Assembly: GCA_050486105.1 (NCBI GenBank)
Contig: JBJHCR010000302.1
Coordinates: 1 to 7,788, forward strand
Source: JAEXNA01 sp050486105
Lineage (GTDB): Bacteria; Vulcanimicrobiota; Xenobia; Xenobiales; JADMJV01
DNA length: 7,788 nt
Direction of reading: 5' to 3'
The translations under genes and the position numbers were made by a program. Numbering within the stretch: position 1 is the stretch's first letter; every line of letters begins with the position of its first letter. Shown here in pieces: positions 1 through 6,600 of the stretch. The notes beneath the pieces were generated by a model. That model made no database searches and was not told where the DNA came from. It saw only the letters and a list, made by a program, of their open reading frames with translations.

Positions 1-2700
1 CCCACAACCCTGGAATGCGGTCTACCCATTCTGTGGAGGATAGAGCAGCGGCAGTGGGACGTGGGGGCCGGACCCAAAGCCATGGCTCACGCTGCTCGTT
101 GGGCCTTGGGTCTGTTGGCGCGTGGACGCTGGCTCCCGGCGGTGACCCGGCAGAAGAACTGGAAGAACCGCCTGGGCTTATACTACCGTCCGGTCTTTGA
201 CGCCCCCGACGATCGCGGGCGGTTGCGGGCCCTCAGCCGAATGTTGCCCGGGGCTGTACGCGCGGCTCATCCGGATTGGTCGGAATCGGACCTGATCGAG
301 AGGTTCGTAAGTGATGTGGTAGATCATCTGTTGCGTACCAGCTTCAAGGAGGAACCGTATAAGCTCCCGGCTAGCCGTATGAAAAAAGTCCCCTACGACC
401 TAGACCTCTGGATCGAGGCGGTGGCTCGAGGTGAGACCGAATTGAAGATGACCGAGGCGCCTGAGTTCCAGGCGCTGCTGGAAACATGGACTCAGGATCT
501 CGACCCCATCGTCTCCCAGGGACGCCTTCTCTTTCGCCTCTGTCTGCCCGAGTCGTCTTCGGGGTGGCAACTGAAGGTGTTTCTCCAGGCCACCGATGAT
601 CTGAGCCTTCAGATCCCACTCTCCCAGGCCTGGGAGCAACCGGAGGTCCTACCGGCCGCCTTTCAAGAGGAAGCCTTCTCCGTACAGGAGCGTCTTTTGA
701 GAGATATGGGTCGGGCCACTCGGCGTTGGCCCGTGTGCGGGCGGGCCCTCTCCGGAAGCGTCCCCGCACCCATCAACCTCAGTGAAGAGGAGGTGGAGGC
801 CTTCTTGCAGTCGGCGGCCTGGATGCTGGAAGAGATCGGCATGGCGGTGCAACTTCCCTCGGCCTTGGCCCGGCCTTCCAAGGTAGAGGTCAAGATCGCC
901 GTGCGTTCCAAATCCGATTCCGACTCCTCTTCAGCTTCGGGGCTGTTGAGTGAGTCGAGGCTGGTGGAGTTCGATTGGAATCTGGCCCTGGGAGGTGAGG
1001 GTTTGAGCGAGCAAGAACTTCAACAATTAGCCGCTTCCCGCTCTTCGCTGTTAGAGTTTCGAGGGCAGTGGCTCCACCTAGACAAAGAGCATCTGGAAAG
1101 GGCGCTCCAAACCTGGAGAGAAGGTCGAAGCGATCAGGGGGACCTCTTGGATGTGCTTCACGGAACCCTGGCCGACGAGTTGGCCGAGATCGAGGCCAAG
1201 GTAGAGTTTGGGGGAGAGTTGGCCGCTTTGCAAGACGAGCATTCCCTCACCATTAGGGAGCAGCCCGATACTCTCCAGGCCAAACTCCGGCATTATCAGG
1301 AGCGGGGCTACTCCTGGATGACTTTCTTGAGGCAGCGGAGATTGGGAGCTTGTCTTGCCGACGACATGGGTTTGGGCAAGACGATTCAAACCATCGCTTT
1401 GTTGCTTCAAGAGCAGAAAGGCGAGGGCAAGGGGACCCACTTGCTCATCTGTCCCACTTCGATTCTGGGCAACTGGGAGCGAGAGATCGCCAAGTTTGGT
1501 CCCGCTTTGAAACTGTACATCCACCACGGACCTTCGCGAATTTCCCCGGCAGAGTTCAAGAAGACGATGAGGGAGTATGATCTTGTCTTAACGACCAATG
1601 GCATCGTCCAGAGAGAATCGGACGCCTTGAGAAAGATCGCATGGAAGGGCCTCCTGTTGGACGAGGCTCACACCATCAAGAACTCCCAGTCCCGCCAATC
1701 CAAGGCCGTAAGGGCTCTGAAAAGTGAATTCCGAATCGCCTTAACGGGAACTCCCATAGAGAATCGACTCACCGAGTTGTGGACACTCATGGACTTTTTG
1801 AACCCTGGCCTACTGGGCAAGAGAGCTAGTTTCGTCAAAAGGTTTTCCATCCCCATCGAACGCTATGGCGATGATTCCGCCCGCCGCCAATTGCGCCAGG
1901 TTGTGGAACCCTTTATTTTGCGACGACTGAAGTCGGACCCGGAGATCGCTCCGGACCTACCGGACAAGGAAGAGATCAAAGAGTATTGCTCTCTCACCCC
2001 CGAGCAAGCTGCCTTGTATCAAGCCCACGTCAACGAGATGCTGGAAGTGATCGAGAACGCTGACGGGATCGGCCGCAAAGGCTTGGTTTTGAAGTCCTTG
2101 ATGCGATTGAAGCAGGTCTGCAACCATCCCAGCTTGATTCTCGACGACGACAGCCCTCTGGCCCGGCGTTCCGGAAAGTTGACCCGACTCGAAGAAATGC
2201 TGGACCAATTGGTCGAAGTGGGAGAGTCAGCTCTGGTGTTCACCCAGTTCGCCAAGTTTGCCCAGCGGTTGGCTCCTTACCTGGAAGAGCGACTTCGGTG
2301 CGCTACTCTGTGCCTGCACGGTGGTGTAACCCGTAAGAAAAGAGATGCCATGGTAGAGCAGTTTCAGACCTCTAGCACCCCTCGGATTTTCGTTATCTCC
2401 ATTAAGGCTGGTGGAGTGGGGTTAAACCTGACTCGAGCTACCCGTGTTTTCCATTTCGACCGCTGGTGGAACCCGGCCGTGGAGAATCAGGCCACCGACC
2501 GAGCCTATAGAATCGGCCAGACTCAAAAAGTGCAGGTCTACAAGTTCTTGTGTCCCGGCACCCTGGAAGAGCGGATCGATGAGTTGATAGAGAAGAAGAC
2601 GGCTCTGAGCGATGGAGTGGTGGGAACCGGTGAGAATTGGCTGACCGAGTTGGACAACCGCCGCCTGCGCGAGATCGTGACTTTGGGAGGCCAAAGATGA
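1..2700 (+). CDS. Snf2-family DNA-dependent ATPase (HelZ/YwqA type), 5' partial
   Basis: Superfamily 2 ATPase expected to translocate on double-stranded DNA in the cytoplasm; its cellular substrate is unknown. The frame is open through base 1. The residues before and after the GTG at 61 (for example ALGLLARGRWLPAV, then YYRPVFDAPDD) resemble the conserved N-terminal part of this family, and no ribosome site precedes that GTG, so the real start is upstream and perhaps 100 or more residues are missing. Counting codons from base 1: SNF2-associated domain (DUF3670-like) at about 268-375; LRHYQERGYSWM at 1285-1320; Walker A LADDMGLGKT at 1354-1383 (Lys460); DEAH at 1660-1671; LTGTP at 1741-1755; ALVFTQF at 2230-2250; motif V KAGGVGLNLT at 2404-2433; WWNPAVENQA, then DRAYRIGQ at 2497-2520 with the arginine finger. 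All catalytic motifs are intact, and the C-terminal tail after motif VI is the usual one for the family. A Ser/Asp-rich insert (907-945) interrupts the associated domain. The stop overlaps the next start, so the two are probably co-translated. The Snf2 assignment is certain; the biological role is not. Confidence 0.97.
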   Translation, partial: PTTLECGLPILWRIEQRQWDVGAGPKAMAHAARWALGLLARGRWLPAVTRQKNWKNRLGLYYRPVFDAPDDRGRLRALSRMLPGAVRAAHPDWSESDLIERFVSDVVDHLLRTSFKEEPYKLPASRMKKVPYDLDLWIEAVARGETELKMTEAPEFQALLETWTQDLDPIVSQGRLLFRLCLPESSSGWQLKVFLQATDDLSLQIPLSQAWEQPEVLPAAFQEEAFSVQERLLRDMGRATRRWPVCGRALSGSVPAPINLSEEEVEAFLQSAAWMLEEIGMAVQLPSALARPSKVEVKIAVRSKSDSDSSSASGLLSESRLVEFDWNLALGGEGLSEQELQQLAASRSSLLEFRGQWLHLDKEHLERALQTWREGRSDQGDLLDVLHGTLADELAEIEAKVEFGGELAALQDEHSLTIREQPDTLQAKLRHYQERGYSWMTFLRQRRLGACLADDMGLGKTIQTIALLLQEQKGEGKGTHLLICPTSILGNWEREIAKFGPALKLYIHHGPSRISPAEFKKTMREYDLVLTTNGIVQRESDALRKIAWKGLLLDEAHTIKNSQSRQSKAVRALKSEFRIALTGTPIENRLTELWTLMDFLNPGLLGKRASFVKRFSIPIERYGDDSARRQLRQVVEPFILRRLKSDPEIAPDLPDKEEIKEYCSLTPEQAALYQAHVNEMLEVIENADGIGRKGLVLKSLMRLKQVCNHPSLILDDDSPLARRSGKLTRLEEMLDQLVEVGESALVFTQFAKFAQRLAPYLEERLRCATLCLHGGVTRKKRDAMVEQFQTSSTPRIFVISIKAGGVGLNLTRATRVFHFDRWWNPAVENQATDRAYRIGQTQKVQVYKFLCPGTLEERIDELIEKKTALSDGVVGTGENWLTELDNRRLREIVTLGGQR
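2685..2690 (+). promoter_or_regulatory. Shine-Dalgarno site for the SWIM gene
   Basis: GGGAGG lies six bases before the ATG at 2697, inside the last codons of the upstream ATPase gene. Its strength and spacing decide for ATG 2697 over the in-frame TTG at 2637, which would add 20 residues with no resemblance to the family N terminus. Confidence 0.8.
2697..2700 (+). other. ATGA stop/start overlap, genes 1 and 2
   Basis: The TGA stop of the first ATPase gene (2698-2700) shares bases with the ATG of the SWIM gene (2697-2699). Such overlaps usually mean that terminating ribosomes re-initiate on the next gene, keeping the two products in proportion. Confidence 0.9.
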
Positions 2701-3491
2701 GCAGGGAATTCGCCACCACCTGGTGGTCTCAGAAGTGGATCAATTCGCTGGATGCCATGGGCTGGCGCAATAGACTCGAACGTGGACAAAGCTACGCCCG
2801 CTCGGGACGGGTCTTGCATATCTCGGTGACGGCCGGAGCGGCGGCTGCCCGAGTACAGGGCCGGCGCCGGCAACCCTACCAGGTTAAGATCAGTCTGAAG
2901 GCACTCTCGGACGCCCAGTGGCAAGAGGTGGTGGAACAGATGGCCGGCCGTTTGGAATGGGCTTCCGAGCTACTGGCCGGTCAGATGCCGACGACCATTG
3001 AAGAGGCGTTCTCCGCCGCCGGGGCTAGGCTCCTTCCGGCGAGTTCTTCGGAGTTGACTCAGTACTGCTCCTGTCCCGATTGGGCCAACCCTTGCAAGCA
3101 CGTGGCCGCCCTGCACTACGAGTTGGCCGAGGCCCTCGACGATGATCCGTTCCTAATGTTTTCCCTACGTGGAATGCCGTCGAAAAGACTTTTGGAGCAG
3201 TTGCGCGGGCGCTGGCAATCCGACCGGCCGAAAAAGGCTCGAAAGCCCCCCCAGAAACCGCGGCCCACACCTTTGGAGGAGACGGATTTTTGGGGCCGAG
3301 ATATACCCGAAGAGTTCGACGTGGGCTTGCAAGACCCCGAACCGGGCCAGGGTTTGATGCGTCGCCTGGGTACACCGATTCGGCAAATGGACCAGGAAAA
3401 CTGGTTCAACCTCACCGACCGGCTGTACGAGTCCGGCCGGAACTTGGCCTTTCAGCTCTCCTCTCAGGATTGGAAGAGTGAGGAGGAATGA
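2697..3491 (+). CDS. SWIM zinc-finger protein, partner of Snf2 ATPase
   Basis: Small cytoplasmic protein of 264 residues with a SWIM zinc finger, a fold linked to nucleic-acid and protein binding. The finger is C-x-C-x6-C-x-H: Cys124, Cys126, Cys133 and His135 (bases 3066-3101), followed by a helix (VAALHYELAEAL). The N terminus has the TTWWSQKWINSL motif and a GQSYARSGRVL stretch typical of SWIM proteins encoded next to bacterial Snf2 genes. A basic, proline-rich linker (about residues 176-192) leads to a C-terminal module containing LMRRLGTPI and a final helix. This matches the usual layout of the family, so the protein looks complete. The start is ATG 2697, chosen for its GGGAGG site and ATGA overlap with the preceding gene. 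Its own stop overlaps the next ATG in the same way. This tight packing supports a joint role with the two ATPases, but the actual ligand is unknown. No catalytic residues were seen. Confidence 0.95.
   Translation: MSREFATTWWSQKWINSLDAMGWRNRLERGQSYARSGRVLHISVTAGAAAARVQGRRRQPYQVKISLKALSDAQWQEVVEQMAGRLEWASELLAGQMPTTIEEAFSAAGARLLPASSSELTQYCSCPDWANPCKHVAALHYELAEALDDDPFLMFSLRGMPSKRLLEQLRGRWQSDRPKKARKPPQKPRPTPLEETDFWGRDIPEEFDVGLQDPEPGQGLMRRLGTPIRQMDQENWFNLTDRLYESGRNLAFQLSSQDWKSEEE
3481..3486 (+). promoter_or_regulatory. AGGAGG site just before ATG 3488, unusually close
   Basis: A perfect AGGAGG ends one base before ATG 3488, whereas five to nine bases is usual. A TGA at 3479-3481 in the same frame rules out any earlier start. 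Initiation here may therefore depend mainly on coupling through the ATGA overlap at 3488-3491, with a weaker purine stretch (GGAAGAG, 3472-3478) at a more normal distance. The site still argues that 3488 is the intended start of gene 3. Confidence 0.5.
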
Positions 3492-3598
3492 GAACCGACG
3501 ATTACAAGAATTGGAAGGCTCGGGTCCTTGAATTCGAAGACGATCGCGACGGAATTCGTTTTCGGGTGACTATTCGGCGGAGGCCGTCATCAGTCTAA
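3488..3598 (+). CDS. N-terminal fragment of gene 3, frame-shifted from its body
   Basis: Short frame of 36 codons starting at an ATG that overlaps the SWIM gene stop by ATGA and has AGGAGG just upstream. It begins MRTDDYKNWKARV and ends at TAA 3596-3598. It is best read not as a separate peptide but as the true beginning of the large ATPase gene. The downstream frame is closed by TGA at 3529-3531 and has no ATG, GTG or TTG until 3640, yet it already looks coding from about 3562 (SGDYSAEAVISLRLRF). Reading one extra T in the TTTT run at 3559-3562 joins the two parts as DRDGIRF-SGDYSAEA, giving about 1434 residues to the window edge. A free-standing 36-residue leader peptide is possible but less likely. 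Confidence 0.6.
   Translation: MRTDDYKNWKARVLEFEDDRDGIRFRVTIRRRPSSV
3559..3562 (+). other. Probable frameshift point (TTTT run) in gene 3
   Basis: Coding resemblance passes from the frame of ATG 3488 to the frame of the large ATPase somewhere between 3532 and 3596. One missing T in this run would explain it, as would a -1 slip on the TTT codon at 3560-3562, since shifting back one base also reads TTT. The neighbouring codon CGT does not re-pair after such a slip, so this is not a canonical X-XXY-YYZ slippery heptamer. A homopolymer sequencing or assembly error, or a real inactivating mutation, remains the simpler explanation. The exact base is inferred. Confidence 0.45.
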
Positions 3599-3639
3599 GG
3601 CTCCGATTCCAAAGCCTTCCCCGACCTCAGAAAGCCGCT

Positions 3640-6600
3640 GTGGCCTTGTTGTCGATGGCGGACGAGGCATTGTCGCGACAAGACATGGAGGTGATCCTGG
3701 GCGATTCGGGCGTGGGACCGATATCGTTTGAGGGTTTGTCCGGCCTGGTGGATAGTCGGGAGCTAAGGCAAAGCCAGCCCGAATTGCGGCACCTGAGTTG
3801 CCTTTGGGCCTTGGAGGAGGGTTTGTTCGCCTCTTTTGCGCGGTCGATTTCAGAGCGTCCCAGCGAGCTGGATTCTTATTCTTACGCTCGGCGTGAACTG
3901 ACCTTGGCACTCTATTCGGGAGATTTCCACGCGGCCCTTGGCTGGCTGCGGGAGTGCCACGCCTACGCGGACCAAGATCCCCTTTTGGAGCTGTGTGATC
4001 CCTTCGACGTGGAATGGATTGCCGGCTTTTCCGTCCCCCTCCGAGAGGCACTCCTCGGTCCGCTTCTGCACGAATCACTCACCGGATTCACCCCGGCCGA
4101 GCCTTGCTGGGAACTCTTGTGCCTGCTGAGACAGCGAGGCACCATGTCTGATATCGAAAAGATTTGGGAGAAGGAACAACGCTTGCTTCGGGGGCTTCCG
4201 ATGTCGGACCAGAAGAATGAAGGCGCTCCCGGCTTTTGGCGAGTGCTCGAAGCGATCGGGCGAGAGCGAAGTGCTCTGCAACTCGGATCCCGAGCGTGGA
4301 GCTTGCCGCTTGATTTGCCGGCGGCGATTCAACAAGCATCAGAGGTCGGCCCGAGCCTGCTTTTGGACCGCTTGCAACAGGCCGATCCGAAAAACTGGGG
4401 ACTGGAGCGCCTTTTCCAGAGCATCGGATACTATTGGCTAGACCTATCTAGGGCTCGGGGTGCCGCCGCTGATCTCCAGATCGTCGGGCAGCGGGCAGAG
4501 AGATGTGGCTATGGCCTACTTGCCCGCGAAACTGCGAATCTCCTGGCGCGCTTGGCCGGACAGAGCGTCAGCCCGAGCGAGGTCCTCGACCTGTATCCTC
4601 CGGACCAAGCCGGAACGCTTGCCGTGCACGCCCTCGGGACTTTGGTGGAGCAGTCTGCCAGGCAAAGGCGAGAGGTGCCGGAAGGATCTCGTATCGCCTG
4701 GTTTCTCGAGGAACTGGCCCCAGGGGCCTTTACTGTGTCGGCCAGGTTGCAGCTCCCGAAAGACGGCGCTTTCTCCATGGGCCGTCCGGTGGCTCTCCCT
4801 AAGCTCCGAGAGATGTCTGTTCTCAACCCCCAGGATCGTCGAATTTGCTCCCTGCTGTCCTACTACAAAGAGGGGACAAGTGTCTTACCGGAAGCCTTGC
4901 TGGAGTTAGCGGGCCACCCGGCTGTCTTTCTAGAGGGGGAAAGAGTAGAGGTGACCAGGGCACGACCCGGTGTGCGCTTGTCCGAAGGTCATCGCCTTGA
5001 GTTGTTTCCTGAGCTACCGACCGAGGGGCGTTCTGCGGTCGAGGGAATGAGGATCGGAGAGAAACGCCTTTGCTTCTACGAGATCACCCCGGAGTATCGA
5101 AAGGTGGCCGCCATCCTTGGCGAAGGTGTTCGTTTGCCGCCGGACCAGCTTCGAGGCACCGTGGATCTTCTGGCCAGGTTGCTGCCGGTGCACTCCGAGG
5201 TTGAGGTCTCCGAGCCCACCAGGCAGACAGTCGCCGATGCCCGTCCTCGAGTCCGCTTGCGTCCCCTGGGAGAGGGCCTGGAGGTTCACACGGTGGTCCG
5301 GCCGCTCGGCTCCGGCGGAGCGGTGTTCGCACCTGGTGCCGGTGAGAAGATCCTGATCGGAGAGGTCGAGGGCGAGTCTTGCCAGACCACGCGAGACTTC
5401 GAGGAGGAGCTTCGGCTTGCCGGTCGCCTGCTGGAGCTTTGCCCGTCGCTTCCGACCTTGAACGGCGAACTTCCCGACGTCGAGACCTGCCTGGAACTCC
5501 TTGCCCAGCTGCAGGCTCTCGGCGACCAGGTGGTGGTCGAATGGCCGAAAGAGCGGCCCTTCCGGTTGAGGGACTTCGACGGGTGTCGGTTCAAACTCAG
5601 GGCCTCGAGGGACAAGGATTGGTTCCACTTCGACGGAGAGCTTGAACTCGACGACTCCAACATTCTTGCCCTGAAAAAGATTCTGGACGGCCTGAGGGGT
5701 CGCTTTTACCCTTTGGGCAAGGGGGAGTTCCTGGCCTTGACGTCAGAACTTCAGTCTCGGCTGGAGCGCTTGAAGATGCTCCTACAGCCGCGCGGCCACC
5801 GGCTGACTCTCCATCCGAGCTTGCTGCTCGAGGTGGAGAAGCTGATCCGAGGCATCCCGTTCGAATCGGACAAGTCTTGGGTTTCTCAGCGAGAGGAGAT
5901 AAAGCAGGCTGAGGATCTCGTGGTCGAGCCGTCGGATGCTCTGCAGGCGGAGCTTCGACCCTATCAACTGAAAGGCTTCCGATGGATGACTCGCCTGGCG
6001 CGCTTGGGATTCGGTGCCTGCCTGGCCGACGAAATGGGGCTGGGTAAGACGGTACAAGCTCTGGCCTTGATCCTGCATCGGGCCCGTGAGGGGCCCTCTC
6101 TGGTGGTCGCCCCCGCCTCGGTTTGCTGGAACTGGAAATCAGAAGTGAGCCGATTCGCCCCGGTTCTGAGAGTGGTTGATGATGCTTGCCGGCCTTACGA
6201 GCTGAGCATCATCAACTACGCCACGTTGCGAAAGTCTCGAGCGTTGAAGACCACCCGCTGGACCACCGTCGTGCTGGATGAAGCTCAGACCATCAAAAAT
6301 CCCGATGCCCGGCAAAGCAAGGCCGCCCGCTCCCTCACGGCGGACTTCAGGCTGGCCCTGTCCGGGACGCCGGTGGAGAATCGAGTGGAAGAGCTTTATG
6401 CGCTGTTCGAGTTTTTGAACCCAGGTCTGCTCAAGAAGCCTTCAGGTCGGCTAAAGAGCGAGGACCTTGACCGCTTGCGAGCCAGAATTCAGCCTTTTCT
6501 CCTGCGCCGAACCAGAGCAGACGTCCTGACCGAGCTTCCCCCTCGCCTGGACCTGCTGCTCCCAATCGAGCTGAATCCTGCCGAGCAAGCCATGCACGAG

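Noticed and set aside
61..63. GTG as the start of the first ATPase gene
   Set aside because: The frame is open further upstream to base 1, the family resemblance spans this codon, and no ribosome site stands at a proper distance. The gene is cut by the window edge instead.
3492..3640. Possible intergenic region with a promoter for gene 3
   Set aside because: No convincing -35/-10 pair or hairpin is seen. The stretch reads as coding in two successive frames, so a frameshifted N terminus explains it better.
3590..4078. Minus-strand open frame over the frameshift region
   Set aside because: I considered it as a possible reason for the frame change in gene 3. Its product is Arg/Pro-rich with no family resemblance, and the plus-strand frame continues clearly through it.
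4460..4909. 149-codon plus-strand open frame inside gene 3
   Set aside because: Its translation is rich in Arg, Ser, Pro and Cys with no domain, and it overlaps entirely the continuous 1380-codon frame, which carries the coding signal.
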